From assembly GCA_009363875.1 (NCBI GenBank), contig CM018690.1, forward strand, positions 3,212,788 through 3,276,787: a stretch of DNA of 64,000 nucleotides, written 5' to 3'. This DNA comes from Mikania micrantha. Taxonomy: Eukaryota > Streptophyta > Magnoliopsida > Asterales > Asteraceae. Each line of letters opens with the position of its first letter. Position 1 is the first letter of the stretch. The translations under genes were made by a program, and so were the position numbers. The notes below the pieces were generated by a model, which worked only from the letters and a program-made list of their open reading frames with translations, was not told the origin of the DNA and made no database searches. Below are positions 52,321 to 63,584 of the stretch, piece after piece.

Positions 52321-55300
52321 GTGGCTTTAACACTAACGCATTATATCGAACTCCGATACGCAGGACCTCATGGGAGCGTAGCAAAAGGGTGTTCATTCAA
52401 AGCCTTCTTGAGCTGCCACCCTCACAAATTCCAGGGTACAGAAGGAGCGGTTGGACTACTCCGTTGGATCGAGAAACTGGAATCGGTCTTTGCTATGGCC
52501 GAATGCTCGGAGGAGAACCGGGTAAAGTATGCCACCGGGATTCTCGAGGGACCTGCCCTCACCTGGTGGAATACGCATGTCCAAACTCTTGGACTTGAGA
52601 CTGCCAACACTATTCCTTGGGAGGAGTTCACCGGGATGCTTCGCGAAGAGTACTGCCCGCGTGACGAGATCAGAAAACTGGAGGAGGAATTTTGGGTGCA
52701 CAAAATGATGGGTTCGGAAATCGAGAAATACTGCACTCGATTTCATGAATTGTGCAAGCTGTGTCCGGCAATGGTGACGCTGGAATACAAGAAAATCGAG
52801 CAATTCATCAGTGGATTGCTCGAGCAGATCCAAAGTATGGTGACTGCCGCTGATCTCTCCACCATCCAACCACTGATTCGCTTGGCACATAAGTTGACAG
52901 ACCAGGCAGTAGCTCAAGGGAAACTGCCTAAGAGGGGTGAACACCTGAAACCCCAGGAAATCAAGCGAAAGTGGGAACCCAGCAATAACCGTACCTTTTC
53001 ACCCCAACAGCCAACTCAACACCGACCTACACCTGCCAAGGTCTTCACTGCCACCCAACCAAACAATCAGGACAAGGGGGGGTATCGGGGCAACAACCCC
53101 AAATGCAACAACTGCTCATACCACTATCATGGCCCATGCCGAAGAGTTCGGTGCACCTACTGTGGCAAGAACGGACACCTGGCCAAAGAATGCCGATCAA
53201 ACCCCAACCCTAACCTCAACAAGGATAATACATTGAAGGGGTGCTTCACCTGCGGAAAGCCGGGGCACATGCGCCGAGATTGTCCGCAGAACAAGAATGC
53301 AGGTGGCAACCCGGCTAGGGGTCGGGCATTCGTGATCGGATCCGGTGAAGCTAAAGATGATCCGAACGTCGTCACCGGTACGTTCCTTTTAAATAATGTC
53401 TACGCTAGTATATTATTTGATACTGGTGCCGATAGGAGTTTTATCTCTAGTGACTTTAGCAAATTGCTTGATATGACACCAACACCACTAGACTATAAGT
53501 ACACCGTAGAGTTAGCGGACGGCAAACTGATCGAAACACAACATATCATCAAAGGATGTGTTCTAACACTAGCAGACCATCAACTGGTGATTGACCTGAT
53601 GCCAGTAACTCTCGGGAGCTTCGACGTGGTGATTGGAATGGATTGGCTATCTGCAAACCACGCTGAGATCGTGTGCAACGAGAAGATTGTGCGAATTACA
53701 CTACCAAGTGGCGAGCAGATCTCAATCCAAGGAGAACGACGCGGGATACCGCTAAACATTATGTCATGCATGAAGGCAAGCAAATACCTGCAGAAAGGAT
53801 ACACAGCTATTTTGGCTCTGATCTCCGAACAACCTAAGAAGGAACGAAAGATCGAGGACATCGATGTTGTTCGCGATTACCCGGAAGTTTTTCCTGACGA
53901 TCTACCCGGACTACCACCAGCACGGCAAGTGGAGTTTCAGATAGATCTAACACCAGGAGCAGCACCGATAGCCAAGGCACCGTACCGATTGGCCCCTACT
54001 GAGATGCAGGAACTATCTAATCAACTGCAAGAGTTATTAGATAAAGGATTCATTCGACCGAGCTTCTCACCTTGGGGAGCACCGGTCTTGTTCGTAAAGA
54101 AGAAAGACGGTTCATTCCGTATGTGTATAGACTACCGAGAGCTGAACAAGGTAACAATCAAAAATCGATACCCTCTACCTCGAATAGACGATCTGTTTGA
54201 CCAGTTACAAGGGTCAAGCTACTATTCGAAGATCGATCTAAGATCCGGTTACCATCAACTCAGAATACAGGAGGACGACATACCAAATACAGCCTTCCGA
54301 ACGCGATACGGACATTACGAGTTTCTAGTTATGCCTTTTGGACTGACTAACGCACCGGCAGTATTCATGGATCTCATGAATCGAGTGTGTAAACCGTATC
54401 TCGATAAGTTCGTAATCGTATTTATTGATGACATCTTGATCTACTCTAAGACTCAGGAAGAACATGCCGATCACTTGAGACGTGTCTTAGAACTGCTGAA
54501 GAAGGAACAACTATACGCGAAGTTCTCCAAGTGTGATTTCTGGATTCGCGAAGTTCAGTTCCTTGGACACGTAGTAAACGCGAAAGGGATACACGTAGAC
54601 CCAGCCAAGATTGAGGCCATTAAGAACTGGACAGCACCAAAGACTCCAACTGAGGTGCGACAGTTTCTGGGATTGGCCGGGTACTACAGACGGTTTATCG
54701 AGGGATTCTCGAAGATCGCGCAATCATTGACTTCCCTCACACACAAAGACAAGAAATTCGAATGGGGAGAAAAACAAGACGCTGCTTTCGATCTGTTGAA
54801 GCAGAAACTGTGCAGTGCACCAATCTTATCGCTACCAGACGGGTGCGAGGATTTTGTGGTGTACTGTGACGCATCAAAGCAAGGACTCGGTTATGTGTTA
54901 ATGAAACGCGAGAAGGTTATAGCGTATGCGTCACGACAATTGAAGGTGCACAAAAAGAACTACACAACTCACGATCTAGAGTTGGGAGCCGTAGTGTTCG
55001 CACTAAAGATCTGGCGACACTATCTGTACGGCACCAAGTGCACAATATTTACTGATCATAAGAGCCTACAGCACATTTTCGACCAAAATGAGCTGAATAT
55101 GAGGCAACGCAGATGGGTCGAACTGATAGGTGATTACGATTGTGCAATCAAATATCATCCCGGTAAAGCCAATGTAGTAGCCGACGCACTAAGCCGGAAG
55201 GAAACAACCAAACGCGTACGTGCACTACAACTTACCATTCACTCGGAACTGCCAAATCAGATCCGAGTCGCACAACAAGAAGCTCTGAAAAAGGAAAACC

Positions 55301-56697
55301 TTACCCTCGAAGCCATGCGGGGGATGGACAAACAGATGAAACAGAAGGATGACGGAGCTTACTACCTAATGGATCGAATTTGGATTCCACGCTACGGGGA
55401 TTTGAGAGAAGTAGTGATGGATGAAGTTCACAAGAGTCGATACTCAGTACATCCAGGTTCTGACAAGATGTACCACGATCTAAAGGCAACTTATTGGTGG
55501 CCTAACATGAAGTCGGAAATCGCAACGTATGTGAGCAAGTGTCTGACTTGCTCAAAGGTCAAGGTAGAATACCAGAAGCCTTCGGGATTACTCCAACAGC
55601 CGGAAATTCCAGTATGGAAGTGGGAACAGATTTCCATGGATTTTATCACCAAGTTGCCGAAGACAACAAGTGGTTGCGATACCATCTGGGTTATCGTAGA
55701 CCGACTTACGAAATCGGCACACTTCCTGCCGATTAAAGAAACTGATAAGTTGGAAAAGTTAACCCGAATCTACTTGAAGGAAATCGTATCCAGACACGGA
55801 GTCCCAATCTCCATAATATCAGACCGGGACAGCCGTTTCACGGCACATTTTTGGAAGTCCTTACACAAGGCACTCGGGACGAGACTGGATATGAGCACAG
55901 CATATCACCCACAAACGGATGGTCAGAGTGAAAGAACCATCCAAACCTTGGAAGACATGCTTCGAGCATGTGTGATTGACTTCGGTAACAGCTGGGAGAC
56001 TCACCTACCTTTAGTAGAGTTCTCATATAATAACAGCTATCATACCAGCATTGGAGCTGCACCGTTTGAAGCACTTTACGGGCGTAAATGCAGATCACCA
56101 CTCTGTTGGGCGGAAGTTGGTGAAAGCCAACTGACTGGACCCGAACTCGTGCATGAAACAACTGAAAAGATCGTGCAGATACGCAACAGAATGGCAGCAG
56201 CTCGGGATCGACAGAAGAGCTATGCCGATAAGAGGCGCAAACCTTTAGAATTCCAAGTAGGAGACCGCGTACTTCTTAAGGTCTCGCCTTGGAAGGGAGT
56301 GATCCGGTTCGGAAAGCGGGGAAAGCTAAACCCTCGCTATATTGGACCTTTCGAGATCACGAAACGGATAGGCCCAGTGGCCTACGAACTACAGCTACCA
56401 CAGGAATTGAGTAGTGTACACAACGTGTTTCACGTTTCGAATCTCAAGAAATGCCTATCAGATGAAACGCTCGCAATTCCTTTAGAGGAAATTCAGATAG
56501 ACGAACAACTACACTTCATAGAGGAACCGGTGGAAATTATGGACCGGGAACTCAAGAAGTTGAAACATAGTAAGATACCCATTGTAAAAGTTCGATGGAA
56601 CTCACGACGAGGACCGGAATACACCTGGGAACGTGAGGATCAGATGAAGAAGAAATACCCTCATCTATTCGCCGAACAAACCAACACCGGCACATGA
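52321..56697 (+). CDS. gag-pol: D copy 2 gag-pol polyprotein (open)
   Basis: This is a 1458-residue open frame beginning after a TAG, with GTG and no ATG, so its start depends on the N-terminal ORF or on splicing. From 52321 the order is: gag core (residues about 35-200); knuckles CTYCGKNGHLAKEC and CFTCGKPGHMRRDC (275-325); protease DTGA at 367; RT FIDD at about 702; RNase H with YCDAS; H2C2 finger; integrase D1107, D1168 and E1204 (D-35-E); and chromodomain-like tail TWEREDQMKKKYPHLF. Compared with copy 1 and B it has Asn for Lys in the RT motif K-TAFRTRYG (DDIPNTAF), and Lys for Glu in the RNase H stretch KVHEKNYTTH. These could impair the enzyme. Confidence 0.9.
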   Translation: MALTLTHYIELRYAGPHGSVAKGCSFKAFLSCHPHKFQGTEGAVGLLRWIEKLESVFAMAECSEENRVKYATGILEGPALTWWNTHVQTLGLETANTIPWEEFTGMLREEYCPRDEIRKLEEEFWVHKMMGSEIEKYCTRFHELCKLCPAMVTLEYKKIEQFISGLLEQIQSMVTAADLSTIQPLIRLAHKLTDQAVAQGKLPKRGEHLKPQEIKRKWEPSNNRTFSPQQPTQHRPTPAKVFTATQPNNQDKGGYRGNNPKCNNCSYHYHGPCRRVRCTYCGKNGHLAKECRSNPNPNLNKDNTLKGCFTCGKPGHMRRDCPQNKNAGGNPARGRAFVIGSGEAKDDPNVVTGTFLLNNVYASILFDTGADRSFISSDFSKLLDMTPTPLDYKYTVELADGKLIETQHIIKGCVLTLADHQLVIDLMPVTLGSFDVVIGMDWLSANHAEIVCNEKIVRITLPSGEQISIQGERRGIPLNIMSCMKASKYLQKGYTAILALISEQPKKERKIEDIDVVRDYPEVFPDDLPGLPPARQVEFQIDLTPGAAPIAKAPYRLAPTEMQELSNQLQELLDKGFIRPSFSPWGAPVLFVKKKDGSFRMCIDYRELNKVTIKNRYPLPRIDDLFDQLQGSSYYSKIDLRSGYHQLRIQEDDIPNTAFRTRYGHYEFLVMPFGLTNAPAVFMDLMNRVCKPYLDKFVIVFIDDILIYSKTQEEHADHLRRVLELLKKEQLYAKFSKCDFWIREVQFLGHVVNAKGIHVDPAKIEAIKNWTAPKTPTEVRQFLGLAGYYRRFIEGFSKIAQSLTSLTHKDKKFEWGEKQDAAFDLLKQKLCSAPILSLPDGCEDFVVYCDASKQGLGYVLMKREKVIAYASRQLKVHKKNYTTHDLELGAVVFALKIWRHYLYGTKCTIFTDHKSLQHIFDQNELNMRQRRWVELIGDYDCAIKYHPGKANVVADALSRKETTKRVRALQLTIHSELPNQIRVAQQEALKKENLTLEAMRGMDKQMKQKDDGAYYLMDRIWIPRYGDLREVVMDEVHKSRYSVHPGSDKMYHDLKATYWWPNMKSEIATYVSKCLTCSKVKVEYQKPSGLLQQPEIPVWKWEQISMDFITKLPKTTSGCDTIWVIVDRLTKSAHFLPIKETDKLEKLTRIYLKEIVSRHGVPISIISDRDSRFTAHFWKSLHKALGTRLDMSTAYHPQTDGQSERTIQTLEDMLRACVIDFGNSWETHLPLVEFSYNNSYHTSIGAAPFEALYGRKCRSPLCWAEVGESQLTGPELVHETTEKIVQIRNRMAAARDRQKSYADKRRKPLEFQVGDRVLLKVSPWKGVIRFGKRGKLNPRYIGPFEITKRIGPVAYELQLPQELSSVHNVFHVSNLKKCLSDETLAIPLEEIQIDEQLHFIEEPVEIMDRELKKLKHSKIPIVKVRWNSRRGPEYTWEREDQMKKKYPHLFAEQTNTGT

Positions 56698-56700
56698 ACT

Positions 56701-56737
56701 GAATTTCGGGACGAAATTCCTATTAACTGGGGGATGA
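56701..56737 (+). other. D copy 2 pre-PPT dyad and polypurine tract
   Basis: GAATTTCG-GGA-CGAAATTC is at 56701-56719 and CTGGGGGATGA at 56727-56737, abutting LTR3. Confidence 0.7.
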
Positions 56738-59680
56738 TGTGACACCTCGCAATTTCCAGGTCAGCATTTATTTTATTTTAATAATAATGTGTATTATTAT
56801 TACATACGTGGCACTAGAATATTTGTATTTAGTGTGACACGTGGCACAACAGACCAAACACACCGATAATTCGATGAATTATCGCACGAAACTTGCACGT
56901 GTCTTGAATGACGAACGTTGGTGAACGGATCAAACCACAGTACACGAAAACACTGCACTTAGGTTCGGTGAACCTAAATTAGTTAGAACAAGGCCTATGT
57001 GTCGAGAAACGATGATCGTATTCGAGAAATACGAAAGATTCGGTTCAAAACAATGAAATTGGGCCTATTGGGCTCAACCGAGACCCATCGCGGTACGCGA
57101 TGGGCACCCAATTGGGCCTTCGCGATACGCGAAGCTCGAGCGGGAGAATTTGAATTCTCCGAAAGACGTCGCGGTACGCGGCGACCGATCAACTTCCACC
57201 ATCGCGGTACGCGGCGTGTTTCGGGAACAGAATGATTATTTTATTCATCGCGGTACGCGGGGTTCCTTTTTGTGCAGACTCCGCGGTACGCGACGACCCC
57301 TACACGCAAAAATCTTTATAAAACCAATGTTAATCATTCTGTTTAACCCTTCACCGATTTCTCTCAACTAAACCCACCATTGTCGACCATCTTAGCTCGG
57401 TTACACCCATCTATAGCAGCAAGGAGCCACCCTTAACCATTTGGAAGCCATTTTCGAAGATCAAGGTCTTGTGGGAGCTCCAAGAACACCCTACCATCTT
57501 CGTTCTCTGCATTTGAGTCGATCTCAGCCTCTTTAGCGCTGTTCCAGAAGCTGCTCAAGCACTATTTCGTGGATTCAAAGCATTGTAAGGTAGTTTCTAT
57601 GGTTAATCTTGCCTAAAAACTCTAGAAATCACACATGCAAGCCATTTAGGCCACATGCATCACCACCACCACCATTGTCACGAATCTTTGATGTTTTGAA
57701 GATGTTATTAAAGATGTTTATCACTGATTTGATGATTTGGTTATGATCTATGACGATTCTTATTGAAATAAATGGCCATATGTTGTTTTTGTAATGAAAT
57801 GAGTACTTTTGTGTACATGCATGGATGATCTAAGTAGTTAACTATGATATTTGATGATGAAATAGTATTACAAGTGTTGTTGATGATGTCCCATATGATT
57901 GGAAGTATTGATTGTGGTCAAGAAATGTCAAAAATGAGCTAGTTACTATAAATAGTAACTTTATTTGTGCAAGTATGTGATTGGATGAGTTAGTGACCAC
58001 ATGCATGTGTTTGAATCTAAGATTTATGCCTAAAATAATGTTTAGAAACTATTGTGATGATTATTTGATGCATAAGAATGCTTAAAATGGTCAAAAGGAT
58101 GATTTTTATAAATGTTACTATAAATAGTAACTTTTTGTCACAAATTTACAATTTGATAATAAGTATGATAATGTCTTGAGTCTAACATGCTCATTTAGTG
58201 ATTATACGATGATATTGGAAGGAATATGTTATGGGGAAACTTGATTTTGTGTTATTTTCATAAGTTACTAAATATAGTAACTTTATATTGCTAAGTTAAT
58301 GATTCGTCGCATGCTAGGCGGAACAATCATGATTAATGGGTTATTTAGGACTAAGATAATGATATTAGACGATGTTGATTGATTAACTTGATGAAATATG
58401 CTTATTTTAGAAACTTTCCAAAAATGGAAACTTTTACGCGCAAACTATGCTAAACCGGCTATGTATAACTATGTGCTATGTGATAACATGCTCATTTAGG
58501 ATAAATATGCATGTTAGAATAATCGGAATATGATCTTATGCATAACTTGCCAAATATGGAAACTTTCCTAAAATAGAAACTTACTATAAATAGTAAGTTT
58601 CCTCATAGGAATGATTTTGGTATCCGTACACTTCACACGACACTAAACCGCACATTACACGAGCACTTGATCCAAAACCGTCACCCACGGGTCGTTAGGT
58701 CAAACACGATCGACATGGTCAAACACGGTCAACTCGACCCACATAACCACTTAGTGTCGTTGAACACTAACACGGTCCGGTGAGACCCACATACGCAAAC
58801 ACGAACTCATAGTACCTATGTGATATAGGTGACTACTAGCCGGCGAGCTACACTACTCTTTTGAGCTAACGCATATCTAAACTCAGGTGAGTTTATGGCC
58901 CCACTTTTACTCTTTAAACTGTTTTACTGAACTTTTGGGGTGAGAATACTATGCAACTGTTTTAGATGTATGACTGGTATGTTGTAAAACTATTTTCGAG
59001 TGTAACCTTTATCGCATAAAGCCCTCACTTATCCTTACCGTCAGTTGTATGACAAACGAGTCGTTATTACGTAGTACTACTGGGTTTGACTAGCCCCACT
59101 CGGCAACAACGTTGACTGGAGGTCATAACGAGTGTAATATCGATGTTGATGTCGGGTTCAGCGATGACCCGCGGAGGCAAACGGAAACAGTCGAGTTTCG
59201 GTAAGATGAACTGACACACTCCACGGATCGTAGTATCCAACCAAACTTAACATACCCAGTATATGTCTGTTTACTTTTCAGTCTGTCTAAACCTGTGAAC
59301 TCACCAACTTTATAGTTGACACTTTTTCGCATGTATTCTCAGGTAACTAATGGAGCTTACGCTAGGATACACACAAGGACGCATTAAGGAGTCTGATCAG
59401 CATGTAGACTCGTGTCCTAGGCGTTGTGTGCATTTGATCTGTTTTAAAAACAATTTAAACATTTGTAGTGTCTGTTGCAAACAATTTACTTTCCGCTGCA
59501 AACATGTGTATTTCTGATGTTTCACTTTTCCGCTGCGTACTTATGAAAACTTGTATTGCTTTACAAACTGTGTGAATGTGTAACTCATATAGAGTCGTTC
59601 TATATGACCAAGAGCTATGATCCTGGCCACGTCACACCCACGTGGACATACACCACGAGTGGGAATTTGGGGGTGTGACA
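56738..59680 (+). repeat. D LTR3
   Basis: It is 2943 bp. Putative TATA TTTATAAAA is at 57315-57323 and the intron-like segment at 58887-59342. It differs from LTR2 at a handful of positions. The TSD AGTTT follows. Confidence 0.95.
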
Positions 59681-59685
59681 AGTTT

Positions 59686-62600
59686 ACAGAGATTATTGCA
59701 TTTCTAAGGCGATCAAGGATTTTCACAGCCATTTCCACTGTTCATGATCCATACTTATCGCATCAGAGGGATTTTTGGAGTACAGCTGACATAGACTGTG
59801 AGGTAGAGCCTCCAGTGATCAGAGGGAAGGTCAGAGGACACGATGTTGTAGTCTCTGCTGAGCACATCAGACGGGTGTGTGGATTCAAGGATTCACCAGA
59901 TCATCCTTTCCTTCTTGATAGATATCTTGTTCTAGGATGTTTCATGCGGTGCAAGTATGATGGAGACTTGGAAGCTGGAGTACTGAACAAGGCTTTCCTA
60001 TGCCCACAGTTCAAGTATCTGAGTCATGTACTCATTCATTGTCTGGGATCCAGGCGTGGAGGATTTGATGACCTTCAAGAGACTCTTCAGGGTGCCTTTG
60101 TGGCCTTAGTGTTGAACATCCCGTTCAACTTCTTTGAGATGGTTTTTACGCATATGAAGGAGAATGTGTACCTCAAGGGAGACAAGAAGTTTTTGATGTA
60201 CCCGAGGTTTCTCCAGATGATCTTCGATGCACAAGTGCCGAATCTACCTAAGGCCAATTCAGATATCATCAGACTGGAGCATATGAATGACATCACTTTT
60301 AACAGATTTCTCTCTTATAGGGGAAAGGAGAGGAAGCCTCCCACTCGTGGTCTGTTCGGCTATCTCCTCAATACTGATTATGTTGCACCTATTGGGAGGA
60401 GATGGAGACACGAGGATTCTGATTCGAACGTGGAGGATACTATTGTACCTGGAGGTGATGATGGTGATGGAGCTGATGCTGATGTTAGTGGTGCTGTTGA
60501 TGTTAGTGGTGCTGGTGCTGGTGTTGGTGTTGCTGGTTCTAATGTTGTTGGTGCTGGTGTTGGTGGTTCTGATGTTGCTGGTGTTGATGTTGATATTGAT
60601 GCTCTTCTTAATCTGGATTTCATGACTACTTCTGCAGCCATTGTCTCTACTCCATTGGAGATGGGAGCTACTACCTCTGCTGATGAGAGAGTTGATTCAA
60701 AGGAATCAGATCAGGATGGTGGTGAGGATGAAGATGAAGAGGGTTCTGGCAGTTAAGTCTCTTATAAGACTAGTGATGAGTTTGAGACCATTATGGTCAG
60801 GTCGCAGCCAGTAAAGAGAAGGAAGAGGCCAAGGGAGCCTAATCCTAGCAGGGAGGTGATTGAGGACCCCCTGTTCATTCCAGAGTTTGATTTTTCTCCT
60901 CCTCCACGTACTTCTATTGTTACATCTATTATTGCTACCACTGCTGCTGCTGCTCAAACTACTTCCTCTCCTCATGCCAAGAGAAGAAGGACACGATTTG
61001 TTCTACAGAGACGGCCAGATTCGGTGTCTGTTGCAGCAACCATGGCTATATCAGCTGCAACAGTCGCAACTTTTTCACTGACAGGTCGAGGACTATTCCT
61101 ACACGTGCTACTACTATTCATCTGACCTCATCTATTGCCACTACAACTGTCTTCACTGCAGCTTCCTCTGGTCCCTCAACTACTCATGCATATCACTATA
61201 TTCCAACTGTTTCAGTTGCTGAACAGCTCAGCACACTGAACAGTTTGGTCCTTCGGTTGATAGAGAGGAACCATGAGCAGGATCAGGCTATTTCCCAGCT
61301 TACTCAAAGGGTCAGTGAGCAGGATGCACTGTTGATACAGGCTGCTGATCAAAGGGCGGATTTGAGAGCTCAATCTGCTGAGCTGGAGGAACGTTTGCTT
61401 AAGTCTGTCGATGAACATAATTAGTTAGCTTTGACTGCCTCAGGCTTCAATGACATGATTTTAGCTCTTGAGGCTGAAAACTTGCGTCTCTCTAAGCAAG
61501 TTGAAAGCCTTAAGGATGCTACTCCTAGGATAGAGGCCATGAACCAGTCTCCAATGATTCAGAAAAGGATGAAGAAGAAGAAGAAGAAGAAGAAGAAAAA
61601 GACGAAGAAGAAGAAGCAGAAGAGTCTGATGAGGAGAAGGTGGATTATGAGAGTACAGATAATGATGACGACTCTGGTGATGATGATGATGATGATGATG
61701 ATGATGCTGGGAGTGGCTCTGCGAGTTCCTCCAGTGCAGAAGAGCCAACCGCACCCACCAAAGTCAGAACCAAGACCAAACATGACAAAGCTCCCCAACA
61801 GCCTCAGAGTCAAGCTGATGAGCCGAAGGCCATTGAAGACGTTGAAGTGATGCCTGTGAGACGGCTCCTGGACTAAAAGTTGACGATGATACTAGACGCT
61901 CAGGGCATCATTCAACACTCTATCAGCTATGATAAAGAAGAAGGCGAAATCATTCATTGCCTCACAAAGGAGCAAATCGCAGAGCTATTCAGGTTAAATC
62001 CTGATGAGGTGATATTGGATGATGCTCACATTCCTGCTTCTGATCTTCCTACTCCAGAAGCATTCGATGACATTGATGAGGTGATTCTGGAAGACATTAC
62101 AGAGGAAGAGGGCATAAATTACACTTCAGCTGAAGAGGAGCTGCCTGCTTTTACTGACTTATTCGGTCTACATTCTGAGGAGGAGCTGAAACGAAAGACG
62201 AAAAGATCAGTGGCAGTGAGTCTTCAGCAGAAGACATTCAGAAAAGGAAAGAGGAATGGGCAGCCTATCAGCAAGTGTTGAAGAAAGAAAGTGTTCCTCC
62301 TGTGCCAACTCCACACACAAAAGTTTACAGGACCAAAGGATATAAATCTGGTAGTCAAATTCTGAGTTGGGCATACTTTCATGACTTGCACTGCTATGCA
62401 GTGAAGAGAGAGAGAGCGAGGGATCCAGTACTTCAGATTTCCCCATGACTTCAAGACGTTGCCGGGATTCGAAGTTAATCAACTTGCACGTCTGAAGATG
62501 CTACACTGTGAGGATTCGGGGATGTCGTCCTGGTTTGCAAGGCAAATCCAGTTCGAGTACAGGAAAAGATGGATCAATTTCAAGACACAGCAACCGGAGA

Positions 62601-63010
62601 GATACTATATACCGGAGATTGATATAGATACCCGAAGACATAAAGTGATCCTGAAGTGGCTGCCTCCTAAAGTCATGAAGAAGATTCCATTACGGAAGAT
62701 GCCTCAAGACTTTTTGGACAGTTTCAGATGGTGGTACTATGACGGGAGAACCGCTGAGGAGGTGGTTGTTTTATGCAAAGAAAACACATGGGATACTATA
62801 CGTATTTTTGATCCCATGTGGCTGACCAATCTGTCACATAAAGATGTGAAGGCCCTATACAGATGTCAGATTTTCTTTGAAGTAGAAGATATGGAGCAGG
62901 CTCTACAGTTCATGAGAGTTATACGGATATGCATAGTGTTTGGAATTCATGCAGGCTTTGACTGGAAGGCTATTTCAGATAAATATTTCAAGAAAAGTGC
63001 TGATCAATAA
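59686..63010 (+). pseudogene. S1 ORF3, main part (degenerate)
   Basis: The counterpart of S2 ORF3. The N-terminal domain (FLRRSRIFTAIST, SRRGGFDD, LKGDKKFLMYPRFL) is well kept up to about 60400. Next is an expanded Val/Gly/Ala/Asp repeat (60460-60600), a stop at 60754, a frameshift near 61075, stops near 61422 and 61874, purine microsatellites (GAA and GAT runs, 61565-61705) and a further shift near 62200-62450. The C-terminal domain (ILKWLPPKVMKKIPLR, FDPMWLTNLSHKDVKALY) is intact from 62459 to the stop at 63010. It has CAG where S2 has the in-frame TAG. Clear conservation with S2 shows the ORF is an old part of the family. Confidence 0.85.
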
Positions 63011-63020
63011 AGAACTAGGT

Positions 63021-63033
63021 CCAAGGGGGAGTT
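63021..63033 (+). other. S1 polypurine tract
   Basis: CCAAGGGGGAGTT directly precedes the S1 3' LTR; S2 has the same tract. Confidence 0.85.
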
Positions 63034-63579
63034 TGTTGGTGCATGTAATGTCCCTACTTCTGTATTTTGTATGAATTTGACGTATAAAGTTGGTATTAGT
63101 AATGAAATCAGCTATTATATATTGTTCATTAATGTTTATTCAGGTTTATATATGTTTGACTTTGACTATTCCTATCATACAGACCCATTCATGCGAATGA
63201 TACCTAAGAATGAGTTCATTCGGAAGAATGAACACCTAGCCGAATGAGTGTTTCGCACTACTCATTCGGCCGAATGAGTGCAGCTTATATATAGGACTGC
63301 AAACAGAATGTTTCAGTAACTTTTCCGAGCCTCCTCTTTCCCCTGATCATTCCTCTGTCATATTCCTAGGGTTTTGAGCAAATTTTTATTCTCCAACTTT
63401 GATTCTCACCCCGTGGTGTTCGATTTCGATCAAAACGTTGAGTCCTCATCATCGTATTGCCACGGGACTTGGTGGTTTCGATTGGAAAACCCTTGAATAG
63501 GATTCCGCACTATTCAAGGGCCTGTCGAGCAGATTCTTCAAGGAACCGAGTTGTTTCCGAGGGTTTCTCAGGTCCTACA
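63034..63579 (+). repeat. S1 3' LTR
   Basis: It is 546 bp, from TGTTGGTGCATG to TCCTACA, and keeps the terminal TG lost in the 5' LTR. It lacks about 77 bp of the dyad array present at about 690-770 in the 5' LTR. Palindrome is at 63260-63279 and TATA at 63286-63293. TSD CCGAC follows. Confidence 0.9.
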
Positions 63580-63584
63580 CCGAC

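Larger units (their letters stand above)
39283..59680 (+). mobile_element. D: tandem gypsy array, LTR-internal-LTR-internal-LTR
   Basis: Three near-identical LTRs (39283-42215, 48005-50947, 56738-59680) alternate with two internal regions. The TSD AGTTT occurs only at the outer ends (39278-39282 and 59681-59685). Sharing of the middle LTR indicates unequal recombination between LTRs of one element, not two insertions. Each internal region has PBS, pre-gag ORF, gag N-terminal ORF, gag-pol and a polypurine tract. It is a chromovirus of Tekay/Del type by its gag-pol tail and 2.9-kb LTRs, and is related to solo LTR A. Confidence 0.95.
490..63579 (+). mobile_element. S1: old Ty1/copia (Sirevirus-like) element hosting all other insertions
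   Basis: The element is flanked by the 5-bp direct repeat CCGAC (485-489 and 63580-63584). It has related LTRs at both ends, a tRNA-iMet primer-binding site at 1116-1127 and a polypurine tract at 63023-63031. In order it carries gag, pol (protease, integrase, RT, RNase H) and a third ORF after pol. Its reading frame resumes exactly across each insertion once one TSD copy is discounted. Subtracting A+B, E, S2, D and their TSDs leaves about 13.7 kb, close to the 13.8 kb of its relative S2. The Sirevirus assignment is inferred from the long gag with coiled coil and two CCHC knuckles, the post-pol ORF, and the PBS and PPT style. Every gene has multiple stops or frameshifts, so it is a dead element. 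Confidence 0.9.

Noticed and set aside
48005..59680. Two independent D insertions side by side
   Set aside because: There is no TSD between the copies and one LTR is shared, so recombination explains it better.
61461..61813. His/Phe-rich minus-strand ORFs at 61461-61813
   Set aside because: They are antisense to GAA and GAT microsatellites of S1 ORF3.
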